Shown here in pieces: positions 9,481-16,399 of a stretch of DNA of 16,455 nt (positions within the stretch are counted from its first letter, which is position 1; each line of letters begins with the position of its first letter). Location: the NCBI GenBank assembly GCA_041674345.1, contig JBAYVY010000040.1, forward strand, positions 1 through 16,455. The letters are read 5' to 3'. The notes under the pieces are model-generated. The model worked only from the letters and a program-made list of their open reading frames with translations, did not search any database and had not been told where the DNA came from. This DNA is from JBAYVY01 sp041674345 (lineage in GTDB: Bacteria > Planctomycetota > Phycisphaerae > Phycisphaerales > Zrk34). The translations under genes were made by a program, and so were the position numbers.

Positions 9481-10490
9481 AACCGGCGCAGGCCCAACGC
9501 GGATTCGTATTGCTGCTGACGCTGGCGCTGGTGTTGCTGGCCGGCGGATTGCTCAGCGGACTGGCGCTGCGCAGCGCGACGGCGGCACTGGATACCGAAA
9601 GCGCGGTCGAACGATTGCAAAGGCGATGGGCGGTCACGACGTGCCGGGCGACGCTGCTGGAAAACAGCGAGCGGTTGCTCGACGCGGCCGAGCGCGGCGA
9701 CGAAGATCGTGAAACCGGCGGCGATCATGCCGACCAGACGGGCGCACGGGGCGGCAAACCCGTGGCGGAATGGCGCGTGGCGTGCCGGCTGGCGGGGCTG
9801 GATTACGAACTGGTGTTCACCGACGAGCAGGCGAAACTGAACGTCAACGCGCTGTTGCAGCATGAGACGCACGAATCGGCCAGGCGGATCATCGAGCGGC
9901 TGTCGGCGGATGCGGGCGCGATGGCGAACGAGCCGGTGACGGTGAAACTGCATGTTCGCCGTGCCGAAAAGGGCGGGGAATCGGAAGGAGGCGGCGGATC
10001 GAGTGAGATCGGCGGCTATGGGCAGATATTCGAGAATGTATCGGCGTGGCAACTGATCGACGACAGCGACACCGGCGGCGCAGGAGTGAGCGGGGACGGC
10101 GGCGCGGGACTGGCCGGTCGGCTGACCTGCTGGGGCGACGGAAGATTGAACTGGCGCCGGGCGTCGGACGAGGTGCTGCGGCGGGTGTGCGGCGAGGCGT
10201 TGAACCGCGGCCAGACCGATCAACTGATGGGCGTTCGCAAGGACGACCCGTTTGCGACCACGGACGAATTGATCGGCCGGTTGAAAGGCATCGGCAAAAA
10301 ACAAGCGGATGAGTTGAGAAACCTGCTGGCCGATGCGTCCGGCTGTCATGGTTTGTGGGTGATTCAGCGGAGCGGGCAGCGGTCGTGGTACACGCTGGCC
10401 GTCGGGTTGGGTACGGTGACGGAGCGCGACCCGGACACCGACGCGCCGGGAAAACTGGCTGTTTCGCGGCTGTACGAGTTTCAATGGTGA
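9477..10490 (+). CDS. gspK: Minor pseudopilin / tip protein GspK
   Basis: This is a 337-residue protein. The prepilin-type start MKPAQAQRG|FVLLLTLALVLLAGG lacks Glu at +5 (Leu instead), a known hallmark of GspK, the pseudopilin that caps the tip. The family motif DEQAKLNVNALL (116-127) is clear. Near the C-terminus, DPFATTDELIGRLKGIGKKQADEL looks like the helix-hairpin-helix module seen in T2SSK proteins. A Glu/Gly-rich insert (SEGGGGSSEIGG) lies in the middle. The ATG at 9477 overlaps the gspJ stop TGA; the frame is open upstream but only as shadow of gspJ. Confidence 0.9.
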   Translation: MKPAQAQRGFVLLLTLALVLLAGGLLSGLALRSATAALDTESAVERLQRRWAVTTCRATLLENSERLLDAAERGDEDRETGGDHADQTGARGGKPVAEWRVACRLAGLDYELVFTDEQAKLNVNALLQHETHESARRIIERLSADAGAMANEPVTVKLHVRRAEKGGESEGGGGSSEIGGYGQIFENVSAWQLIDDSDTGGAGVSGDGGAGLAGRLTCWGDGRLNWRRASDEVLRRVCGEALNRGQTDQLMGVRKDDPFATTDELIGRLKGIGKKQADELRNLLADASGCHGLWVIQRSGQRSWYTLAVGLGTVTERDPDTDAPGKLAVSRLYEFQW

Positions 10491-10506
10491 ACGCCGTGGT
10501 GAACGC

Positions 10507-11028
10507 ATGAATGTTCGTCAGAGAAAAAAATGGATGCACGTGTCGGCGGCGGTCATCGCCGTCGGCGCGCTGATCGTGCCGGCGGTCGGATGGATGATGC
10601 CCGTCGGCATTGTCGCCGGCGACGCGGATGCCGCGCGGATCAAGCCGCCGGCGGTCGAAAATGAATCGTCGGCGCGGACGCGGACGAAGGTGGAATTGCA
10701 GCCGCTGATGCTCATTTGCGACCGGGACTGGCGCAAGCCGCTCGGAGGCGGCGAGGACACCGCGGTGGAAAACACCGGCGACGGCCCGTCGGCGCAACAG
10801 GTGTTCATGAATCTGCGATTAATCGGCACGGCGATCGAAACGGGACATTCGATGGCGATATTTCAAAAGCCCGACGGCGCGGTGAGCGTTTGTGCCGAGG
10901 GCGGGCGGATGGACGAAGGCGGAACCCGCGTCACGGTCAACAAAATCGTCGGCACGGTGGTGACGGTCAGTTGCGGGGGACAGACGCAGACGCTGGCCAT
11001 GCCCCAATCACCGGAGACCCCGCAATGA
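10507..11028 (+). CDS. GspC-like inner-membrane clamp protein (HR-domain protein)
   Basis: This is a 173-residue single-pass protein. A short basic N-terminus (MNVRQRKKW) precedes one membrane helix (about 11-34); the rest would be periplasmic. Residues about 102-164 (MNLRLIGTAIETGHSMAIF, then DGAVSVCAEGGRM and VNKIVGTVVTVSCGGQTQTL) follow the pattern of the GspC/PulC homology region: 'LvGi...g...Aii...g...l..Gd.....v..I..d.Vvl...G'. In known systems this domain contacts the secretin N0 domain. No PDZ or coiled-coil tail is present, so it is shorter than enterobacterial GspC. The GspC label is inference from this pattern, size and context. The duplicated TGGTGAACGC lies between gspK and this gene, so the ribosome site was perhaps duplicated. 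Confidence 0.65.
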   Translation: MNVRQRKKWMHVSAAVIAVGALIVPAVGWMMPVGIVAGDADAARIKPPAVENESSARTRTKVELQPLMLICDRDWRKPLGGGEDTAVENTGDGPSAQQVFMNLRLIGTAIETGHSMAIFQKPDGAVSVCAEGGRMDEGGTRVTVNKIVGTVVTVSCGGQTQTLAMPQSPETPQ

Positions 11029-12608
11029 TGAACGCGCATTACATCATCTGGGCCGGCGATGAATCGTGGCGGGTCGGCTGCGCGGGCGAAGACGGCAAGC
11101 TGCTCATCGAAACGGTGACCGCGGCATCAGCAGTGTCATCATCATCATCGGCGACGGCGGGGGGCGGGGATTCGCCGGTCAACCGGCATTCGACCGCGAA
11201 CCCGGATTGGACCTCGCTGGCGCAGGCGGCCAAACGCCGACTGGCGGGCATGGGCTATGTGGATCAGCCGGTCGTGCTGGCCGTGCCGTCACCGTGGTGC
11301 TTGTGCGCGCGGATCAGCACGCGGGACATGGAGCGGGGCAATCGTCAGCGCGCGATCGGGTATCTGTTGGAGGAACACCTGCCGATATCCGCCGAGGACA
11401 TGATCGCCGATTACGTGGACCTCGGCGACGGCGAAGCGCTGGGCGTTTGCGGCGAATATGCGAAACTGCGCGCCATCGTCGATGTGCTGGAAACCGCGGA
11501 CATTCCCGTGCGGCACATCTGCCCGCAGGCGATGCTCGTCGCCGGTTTCGCCGTCGCGGTCCACCCGCGACTGGATGTGCTGCTGATTGGTCCAAACGGC
11601 GCGCCCAGCGACTCGCCGGGATACGATTGGATCGGCTTTGAACGCGGCAAACCGGCGTCGTGGTCGTGGATGGCCGATGACAACGAAGCGATGGGACACC
11701 GGCTGGCGGAGGCGGTCAAACAAAGCGATCAGCGGCTTGGACTGGTGGTGGTCGGCGACGATCAACCGACACGCGACCTGCGCGGAGGAATCGGCGACCG
11801 ACTGGACCGACTGACACTGCAAGCCCCCGAGGGGAAAGTCGGAAGTCGGAAATCGGAAGTGGGAAGTCGGAAAGCGGAAGGCGGAAGTAAGGAGACAACC
11901 GCATCACTTCCGCCTTCCGCCTTCCGACTTCCCACTTCCCCAGGAACCCTCGCGCACGGCGAAGCCCCGGTCAATGCGGATCAGGCGGCGGCGGTGCAGG
12001 CCGGTCGATTGCTCGATGAACAAACCGCGCCGTGGGTGGACTTCCGCTGCGACAAACTCGCGGCGGCGGATCAGTATGGCCGCTATCGCCGGTCGCTGGG
12101 TTGGCTGGCGGCGGCGGTCGCGCTGTTGCTGGTGAGCGTGATCGGCGTGACGCAATGGCGCGCGGCGAGATACGCCCATCAACGGCATCAGTTTGAAAAC
12201 CGGCAGGCGGAGGTTTTCAAACAGGCGTTGCCCGGCCAGCGCGTGCCGGTGTATGTCAAGGGACGTTTGCAAAGCGAGCAGCGCAAACTCGCCGGCCTGG
12301 GCGGGGCCGAGTCCAACGAAGCGACCCGTGCGACATCGGCGCTGGTGCATTTGCACGGGGTGTTGAGCGGATTGCCGACTGACGTGCCGTTCCGCATTCT
12401 GGATTTGAGCATCGAACCGGACCTGATCCGCGTGGACGGACAGGCCGCCGGCCACGTCGAGGCCGAGCGGTTGATCGCATCGTTGCGGCAAACAGGCGCG
12501 TACGACGTGGATTCGCCGAAGACGCAATCGTTGAAAGACGGGGGCGTGAGTTTTCTGTTCACCGCCAAGCCGCACACTGAATCGGCGGGCAAGGGAGCGA
12601 CGCCATGA
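11025..12608 (+). CDS. gspL: Type II secretion inner-membrane protein GspL
   Basis: This is a 527-residue bitopic protein. Residues 1-270 are a cytoplasmic actin-like domain of the GspL/PilM kind: YIIWAGDESWRVG opens it, and RAIGYLLEEHLPISAEDMIADYV is the typical '...A..w.lEe.lp...e.......' stretch that recruits GspE. One membrane helix (LGWLAAAVALLLVSVIGVTQW, about 358-378) is followed by a coiled region and a C-terminal ferredoxin-like periplasmic domain (FRILDLSIEPDLIRVDGQA). Residues about 270-306 are encoded by a heptanucleotide repeat and a long palindrome and have no place in the family fold. They fall in the linker between the cytoplasmic domain and the membrane helix. The ATG at 11025 has GGAG eight bases upstream and overlaps the preceding stop. 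Confidence 0.85.
   Translation: MMNAHYIIWAGDESWRVGCAGEDGKLLIETVTAASAVSSSSSATAGGGDSPVNRHSTANPDWTSLAQAAKRRLAGMGYVDQPVVLAVPSPWCLCARISTRDMERGNRQRAIGYLLEEHLPISAEDMIADYVDLGDGEALGVCGEYAKLRAIVDVLETADIPVRHICPQAMLVAGFAVAVHPRLDVLLIGPNGAPSDSPGYDWIGFERGKPASWSWMADDNEAMGHRLAEAVKQSDQRLGLVVVGDDQPTRDLRGGIGDRLDRLTLQAPEGKVGSRKSEVGSRKAEGGSKETTASLPPSAFRLPTSPGTLAHGEAPVNADQAAAVQAGRLLDEQTAPWVDFRCDKLAAADQYGRYRRSLGWLAAAVALLLVSVIGVTQWRAARYAHQRHQFENRQAEVFKQALPGQRVPVYVKGRLQSEQRKLAGLGGAESNEATRATSALVHLHGVLSGLPTDVPFRILDLSIEPDLIRVDGQAAGHVEAERLIASLRQTGAYDVDSPKTQSLKDGGVSFLFTAKPHTESAGKGATP
11833..11941. repeat. Heptanucleotide repeat and 34-bp inverted repeat inserted in frame in gspL
   Basis: From 11833 the sequence is a run of GGAAGTC-like heptamers (GGAAAGTC, GGAAGTC, GGAAATC, GGAAGTG, GGAAGTC, GGAAAGC, GGAAGGC, then GGAAGT). 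The last part, 11855-11888, is the reverse complement of 11906-11939 with one mismatch in 34 bases (11873 against 11921). The loop is the 17 bases 11889-11905. The element has no stop in the gspL frame and encodes GSRKSEV / GSRKAEG followed by TTASLPPSAFRLPTSPG. A dispersed palindromic repeat that landed in a linker is the simplest explanation. Confidence 0.9.
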
Positions 12609-13141
12609 TGTCACCCAAACAACAGGCGACGCTGGCGTGCATGGTGCTGGCGATGCTGGCGCTGACAGCGGCATGGAGCGTTCGCGCGATGATGACGCAG
12701 CGCGCCGCCGCGCTCATCGCCGCCGATGATCTGGGCGAGTGCGGGCGTTTGGCCGCTTCCATCGAATCACTGCGGGACAAACCCAAAATCGCCTCGGCGC
12801 AGGACATGGGCATCGAACTGCTGGGTCAGCGCATCGCCGCCGCTTCGCAACAGGCGACGCTCGACCCCCAGTCCCTCGAAGGCGTTTACCCGCAAGCATC
12901 CCGGCGGCTGGGCAACACCTCATATGTGCAGAAGCCCACGACGCTGGCGTTGCGTAACGTCAAGCTGCCGCAACTGGCCGCGTTTTTGTATCATCTGACC
13001 GAAGGCGAGTCGGGGCTGAATGTACGCGATCTGCGTTTGCGCGTGCCGCGCGGCCAGACCGCGTCCGACGTGTGGGACGCCGAGGCCACCATCACTTGTC
13101 TGATCTATCAACCCCCGGCGAACACGCATCGTCGGCCGTGA
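12605..13141 (+). CDS. gspM: GspM-like inner-membrane protein
   Basis: This is a 178-residue bitopic protein following gspL, as in other T2SS operons. One membrane helix (about 8-27) is followed by a helical periplasmic stretch, then a C-terminal segment PTTLALRNVKLPQLAAFLYHLTEGESGLNVRDLRL... The 'l.l.n..l..l..fl..L......v..l.l' pattern matches the ferredoxin-like fold shared by GspM and PilO. GspM partners GspL in the platform. Primary-sequence identity in this family is low, so the name depends on topology, this pattern and position. The ATG at 12605 overlaps the gspL stop TGA. Confidence 0.7.
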   Translation: MMSPKQQATLACMVLAMLALTAAWSVRAMMTQRAAALIAADDLGECGRLAASIESLRDKPKIASAQDMGIELLGQRIAAASQQATLDPQSLEGVYPQASRRLGNTSYVQKPTTLALRNVKLPQLAAFLYHLTEGESGLNVRDLRLRVPRGQTASDVWDAEATITCLIYQPPANTHRRP

Positions 13142-13149
13142 GAACGCAT

Positions 13150-13764
13150 ATGCTTCGCAAAACGATTGTGACCGGATGTCTGTGCATGGCGATGCTGATT
13201 GGCGCCGGCTGTGATTCATCGCGCAAAACCGTCGGCTCGCCCGCGGGGGAGTATCGCACCATGGCCGTCGCGCCGCTGCGCGACACCGATGCCGCCCAAC
13301 GCGCCAACGAAACGGGGCTGACCCACCTGGCCGCCGGGGAGTTGGACAAGGCCGCCGCCGCGTTCAAGGAAGCGCTGGCCGCCGATGTGGACTACGGCCC
13401 GGCGCATAACAATCTCGGCAAGGTTTATTACTTGCAGCGCGACTGGCACAAAGCCGCGTGGGAGTTTGAATACGCCAGGGAACTGCTGCCAGGCGACCCC
13501 GGCCCGCACAACAACCTGGGTCTGACGCTGGAGAAAAAAAGCAGCCGATTGGACGACGCGATCGACGAATACCGCATCGCCGTCGGACTCGCCCCCGCCA
13601 ACATGCAGTACGTCGGCAACCTCGCCAAGGCGCTGGTGATTCGAGGCGACAGGACGGATGAACTGCGCGCCCTGCTCAAGCAACTGGCCGAGAAAGACAC
13701 CCGCGCCGACTGGCTGATCTGGGCCAGACAACAACAGGCCGGCCTGGGCGTGAAATACGAATAG
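13150..13764 (+). CDS. TPR-repeat lipoprotein, possible secretin pilotin or assembly factor
   Basis: This is a 204-residue protein. The basic N-terminus and hydrophobic stretch end at IGAG|C21D, a lipoprotein-type signal; Gly at -3 is less usual than Leu. At least three tetratricopeptide repeats follow. AANETGLTHLAAGELDKAAAAFKEAL is the first, YGPAHNNLGKVYYLQRDWHKAAWEFEYA the second, and GPHNNLGLTLEKKSSRLDDAIDEYRIA the third, each with the expected small and aromatic positions. The gene starts 8 bases after gspM and closes the operon. PilF/PilW-type TPR lipoproteins act as pilotins that bring secretins to the outer membrane, so a similar role for GspD is a reasonable inference, not shown by the sequence. 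A GTG at 13138 is an alternative start; the ATG gives the normal signal length. Confidence 0.8.
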   Translation: MLRKTIVTGCLCMAMLIGAGCDSSRKTVGSPAGEYRTMAVAPLRDTDAAQRANETGLTHLAAGELDKAAAAFKEALAADVDYGPAHNNLGKVYYLQRDWHKAAWEFEYARELLPGDPGPHNNLGLTLEKKSSRLDDAIDEYRIAVGLAPANMQYVGNLAKALVIRGDRTDELRALLKQLAEKDTRADWLIWARQQQAGLGVKYE

Positions 13765-13980
13765 CGGGAACGTTTCACCCCATCCCATCGACACGCGGCG
13801 GCGAGATTCTCCGGCACCTGGCTTTGGGGTTGATTCCGCCCCTTTCTCGCAGTGGCGAAAACGCCTTAATCCCCTACTTGTCTAAATGCGGAATAGCAGG
13901 ACGAAAAACAATCTCGGGATTGATGCCATGTCGGGTATGATATGCTTATGATTGTCGAACAGTTCGGAGGTTGTTAACAA
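13765..13980. other. Intergenic region between the T2SS operon and the R-M module
   Basis: No gene is seen in these 216 bases. A small GGCG-AAAA-CGCC hairpin (13854-13865) followed by TTAAT, and a weaker GGGG/CCCC pair (13826-13842) followed by TTTCT, are the only terminator-like structures, both poor. The base composition falls from GC-rich to AT-richer here. A possible promoter for the methyltransferase is TTGATG (13920-13925) with the extended -10-like TGATATGCT (13938-13946); the spacing is 15 bases. No small controller (C-protein) gene with a helix-turn-helix is present. Confidence 0.4.
13971..13980. promoter_or_regulatory. Perfect palindrome TTGTTAACAA between ribosome site and start of the methyltransferase gene
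   Basis: The palindrome sits exactly between the Shine-Dalgarno GGAGG (13966-13970) and the TTG start codon (13981). A dyad at this place could be an operator for autoregulation by the methyltransferase or another protein. A chance palindrome in AT-rich DNA is an alternative. Confidence 0.35.
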
Positions 13981-14364
13981 TTGGCACACGAAAAATATCG
14001 AACAATCTCGTTATTTAGCGGAGGTATGGGGCTGGATATTGGTTTGGAACAAACCGGCCGGTTTGAAGTGCTTGCTTGTGTTGAAAAGATTCCCGCATTC
14101 TGCCGGACGATACAAATCAATCGCGACCAAGGTCGTCTTTCTCCCAATCTCAAAGTGTTCGAGGGGGATATCAGCAGCATTGATCCTTTGGATATCTTGC
14201 GTGAAATCGGCGTCAAGCCGGGGGAGATTGATCTTGTGGTGGGGGGGCCGCCGTGTCAGTCATTCAGTACGGCTGGCAAACGTCGCACCACGGAAGATCC
14301 GCGAGGAACGCTGCTGTGGCAATTCCTGCGATACATTGAGGTAATTCAACCCCGTTTTTTTTAA
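13981..14364 (+). CDS. DNA C5-cytosine methyltransferase, N-terminal part (motifs I-IV), frame broken at T8
   Basis: This encodes the AdoMet-binding half of a type II m5C methyltransferase. Motif I is SLFSGGMGLDIGLEQTG (10-26), and motif IV GGPPCQSFSTAG (88-99) contains the catalytic Cys92. The TTG start is fixed because TAA precedes it in frame (13975-13977) and GGAGG lies ten bases upstream. After QPRFF the frame hits TAA within a run of eight T. Reading on in the -1 frame gives LMENVRGL, motif VI with the catalytic Glu, at exactly the expected place, so this and the next entry are one gene. With nine T the whole enzyme would be about 452 residues, a normal size. Composition is AT-richer than the T2SS genes, which fits transfer. 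Confidence 0.9.
   Translation: MAHEKYRTISLFSGGMGLDIGLEQTGRFEVLACVEKIPAFCRTIQINRDQGRLSPNLKVFEGDISSIDPLDILREIGVKPGEIDLVVGGPPCQSFSTAGKRRTTEDPRGTLLWQFLRYIEVIQPRFF
14355..14362 (+). other. Eight-T homopolymer at the methyltransferase frame break
   Basis: The context is CGTTTTTTTTAATGG. In the zero frame CGT TTT TTT TAA ends translation; one extra T gives CGT TTT TTT TTA ATG GAG, restoring R-F-F-L-M-E. T-TTT-TTT is also a slippery heptamer of the X-XXY-YYZ type. TAA and ATG share one base (TAATG), the classic stop-restart arrangement. A sequencing or assembly error in the homopolymer is equally possible. Confidence 0.85.
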
Positions 14365-15341
14365 TGGAGAATGTTCGGGGTTTGTTGTCCGCGGCACTGC
14401 ACCATCGGCCCATCGCTGATCGTCCCGACAAAGGAGGAATGCCGTTGGACCGTGATGAGGAGCCGGGATCTGTGGCGCGATTGTTCGCGGATGATTTGCG
14501 ACGTGTTCCCGATGCCCGATATCACATGGATTGCTTCGAGGTAAATGCCGTCAATTATGGTGCCCCGCAGATCAGGGAACGCGCGATTTTCATTGGAAAC
14601 AGGTACAACGCGAGGGTGGATTTTCCCGATCCAACACATGGCATGAAGGAAAACGATGGAGATACGGCAGGGCGGCTTTTTGAATGTGCTGAAGATGTCC
14701 CACTAAAGCCGTGGGCCACACTCCGCGATGCCATCGGAGATTTGCGGGAGGATCATCCTCTTGTTCTTGATTTCAGTCCGAGGAAGAAAAAATATCTGAG
14801 CATGATCCCGCAAGGATCAAATTGGCGGAGTTTGCCGATTGGAATGCAACAAGAATCTATGGGCAGAGCTTGGTACGCCAAGGGCGGGCGATCAGGTTGG
14901 TGGCGGCGATTGACCTTTGATTTGCCGTGTCCCACTTTGGTCACGATGCCGAATCACGCCAGCACATCTTTGTGCCATCCTGTTGAAACACGGGCGTTGT
15001 CAATACGTGAATATGCGAGAATTCAAGAGTTTTCGGATAATTGGATATTTGCGGGCACACTCGCGGAGCAATATGCACAAGTTGGAAACGCTGTTCCGAT
15101 TCGCCTTGGCCAGATGGCGGGTCATATCATCGCGGATGCGTTGGACTCACTTAAGCAAAGACGCTGGCTGGCATATGAGCATGAACCCGGGGCATTTCGG
15201 ACGGTTTATGTGCAGTCTCATGTACGCACAAGGCAATGGTTTAAGAAGGGCGAAATTTTCGTATGGGAAGATGGCGAGGAAAATGACGGCGCGATGTACG
15301 TTGCGCCCAAGACGAAACGCAGAGTGAATATGTTGCAGTAA
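14364..15341 (+). CDS. DNA C5-cytosine methyltransferase, C-terminal part (motifs VI-X and target recognition domain)
   Basis: This 325-residue frame continues the preceding gene. It begins MENVRGLL (motif VI, ENV). Motif VIII is QIRERAIFIG (69-78), the target recognition domain occupies about 85-200, motif IX is around RALSIREYARIQEF (210-223), and motif X is QVGNAVPIRLGQMAGHII (239-256). Beyond motif X an extra tail of about 65 residues (ending RRVNMLQ) has no motif I recognise. If translated alone from the ATG at 14364 it would lack the AdoMet site and the catalytic Cys, so it could work only together with the N-terminal piece. The recognised DNA sequence cannot be read from the protein. 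The endonuclease gene starts 28 bases later. Confidence 0.92.
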   Translation: MENVRGLLSAALHHRPIADRPDKGGMPLDRDEEPGSVARLFADDLRRVPDARYHMDCFEVNAVNYGAPQIRERAIFIGNRYNARVDFPDPTHGMKENDGDTAGRLFECAEDVPLKPWATLRDAIGDLREDHPLVLDFSPRKKKYLSMIPQGSNWRSLPIGMQQESMGRAWYAKGGRSGWWRRLTFDLPCPTLVTMPNHASTSLCHPVETRALSIREYARIQEFSDNWIFAGTLAEQYAQVGNAVPIRLGQMAGHIIADALDSLKQRRWLAYEHEPGAFRTVYVQSHVRTRQWFKKGEIFVWEDGEENDGAMYVAPKTKRRVNMLQ

Positions 15342-15369
15342 GCGACGATTTGGAAAGAGGTATGTAGCG

Positions 15370-15975
15370 ATGGCACATGGGCATTCGGGGCTTCCGCGTC
15401 CGGCAAAACGCATTATTACAAAAGCGAATCTTTTGGCGGATTTACAGGCGGTTGATGCGTCCGCGGATGCGACGCGGCGTATCCTTGCGATGGAGGTCGA
15501 ATTCAGACGCCGTATGTCGCTGCATGTCGGATCGCTGCCGACAAAAGACGCGAAGTTTGATAAGTTCAAAACAAGTCCGTTTGTGCTGATGATCCACTGT
15601 CTGCAACGCGGTTACAAAAAAGTCAGCGAGATTGAGGCGGATATTCTTCCGGCCAAGCAATTCTCGTCAATGGAAACCTCAGCGGGTCGCATGGTTGAAC
15701 TGGTCGCCATGCCACCATATGGATGGGAGTTCGTGCCGAGTGAAATGCACTCGGTGAATTCAGCATTGGATGGAAAGCGACTCGTGGCGGACAAGCTGTT
15801 TTTGACGACGCTCAAGAGTGGCCCGCGATGCTTAAACGATGAAATGAGTGAAAACTTTGCCGATGCGATCGTGGCGCATTGTGTCACTTGGGCATCCAAT
15901 GCCAACGTCAAAGTGATTGACTTCACATATGGGGTTCTTTATGGAACCCAAAAGCAATCGAATAAAAAAGACTGA
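15370..15975 (+). CDS. Putative type II restriction endonuclease, N-terminal part ending at an in-frame TGA
   Basis: These 201 residues follow the methyltransferase, the usual place for its cognate endonuclease; GAGG lies about ten bases before the ATG. I do not recognise the exact family. Features pointing to a PD-(D/E)xK-type nuclease are METSAGRMVE (101-110), VADKLFLTTLKSGPRCLND (139-157) and the helix ENFADAIVAH. D141 with T147-L148-K149 could be the core, but Thr stands where Asp/Glu is expected. The segment KVIDFTYGVLYGTQKQSNKKD then meets TGA (15973-15975). The same frame goes on with HILRNLKEKLPPG and more protein-like sequence, so the stop is probably a mutated sense codon; a TGG would read KKDWHILRNL. 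Confidence 0.75.
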   Translation: MAHGHSGLPRPAKRIITKANLLADLQAVDASADATRRILAMEVEFRRRMSLHVGSLPTKDAKFDKFKTSPFVLMIHCLQRGYKKVSEIEADILPAKQFSSMETSAGRMVELVAMPPYGWEFVPSEMHSVNSALDGKRLVADKLFLTTLKSGPRCLNDEMSENFADAIVAHCVTWASNANVKVIDFTYGVLYGTQKQSNKKD

Positions 15976-16344
15976 CATATTCTCCGAAATTTAAAGGAAA
16001 AATTGCCTCCCGGCTCGATGAAAGTCTGCCCGGAAGGCCGGTGGGATTGTCGATTCACGAAAGATCATATTGATGTGACCGTCGCGATTCGGATTGGTGC
16101 TGATTGGTGGCGGCATCTTGGAGGGGATCATGGACTTGTGGAGATATGCGTCGCCATGATTCGTGCCTGTGTTGCACCTGGCGATAGTGACAAACCCAAC
16201 CATTCATATGTCATTTCGGATTTGGCTCAAATTGTGTCAATGTCCACGGTGTCGGCGGATTTCAACACCAGCATTCTTCAACGAAGCCAACTGCCTTGGC
16301 TGTTCTTTTTGGCGAGACATTTTCGCGATGATTGTCGCAACTCA
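15976..16344 (+). pseudogene. C-terminal remainder of the restriction endonuclease after the TGA
   Basis: The frame of the preceding gene stays open for 123 codons. It reads HILRNLKEKLPPGSMKVCPE, then HIDVTVAIRIGADWWRHLGG, EICVAMIRACVAP and NTSILQRSQLPWLFFLARHF. The hydrophobic/charged patterning and Trp-rich segment are those of a folded protein, and codon use matches the upstream half. Together with the first half the product would be about 325 residues, a normal endonuclease size. An ATG at 16018 is in frame but no ribosome site supports independent translation. Reading continues through the tandem repeats to the window edge without a stop, so the natural C-terminus appears to be lost. Confidence 0.75.
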
Positions 16345-16396
16345 AGTAGAAATGTCCCCTGTTTGGACTCAGTAGAAGTGTCCCGTGTTGTGGTTC
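16345..16396 (+). repeat. Two tandem 26-bp repeats, probable end of an insertion sequence
   Basis: 16345-16370 and 16371-16396 are adjacent 26-base units. They share AGTAGAA, TGTCCC and TGTT and are identical at about 20 of 26 positions. Multiple AGTAGAAATGTCC-type copies at an end are a habit of some integrase-type (DDE, rve) insertion sequences as I remember them; a database match is needed to name the element. They interrupt the endonuclease reading frame at its expected C-terminus. Confidence 0.6.
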
Positions 16397-16399
16397 GCC

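Noticed and set aside
13886..13951. 21-codon open frame upstream of the methyltransferase as a controller protein
   Set aside because: Far too short for a helix-turn-helix C-protein and no ribosome site.
15964..15970. AAAAAAG as a programmed -1 frameshift site at the end of the endonuclease first half
   Set aside because: The zero-frame phase is AAT AAA AAA GAC, so the heptamer is T-AAA-AAA and not A-AAA-AAG. The following -1 frame stops soon, while the zero frame itself continues as good protein after the TGA.
15973..15975. TGA as selenocysteine codon
   Set aside because: No convincing hairpin directly after it, a nuclease family with Sec here is not known to me, and TGA is used as a normal stop throughout the T2SS operon.
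15991..16203. Minus-strand open frame of 70 codons
   Set aside because: Antisense to the clearly protein-like continuation of the endonuclease.
16163..16375. Plus-strand open frame of 70 codons in another frame
   Set aside because: The frame continuing from the endonuclease gives the coherent protein; this one is an overlapping shadow.
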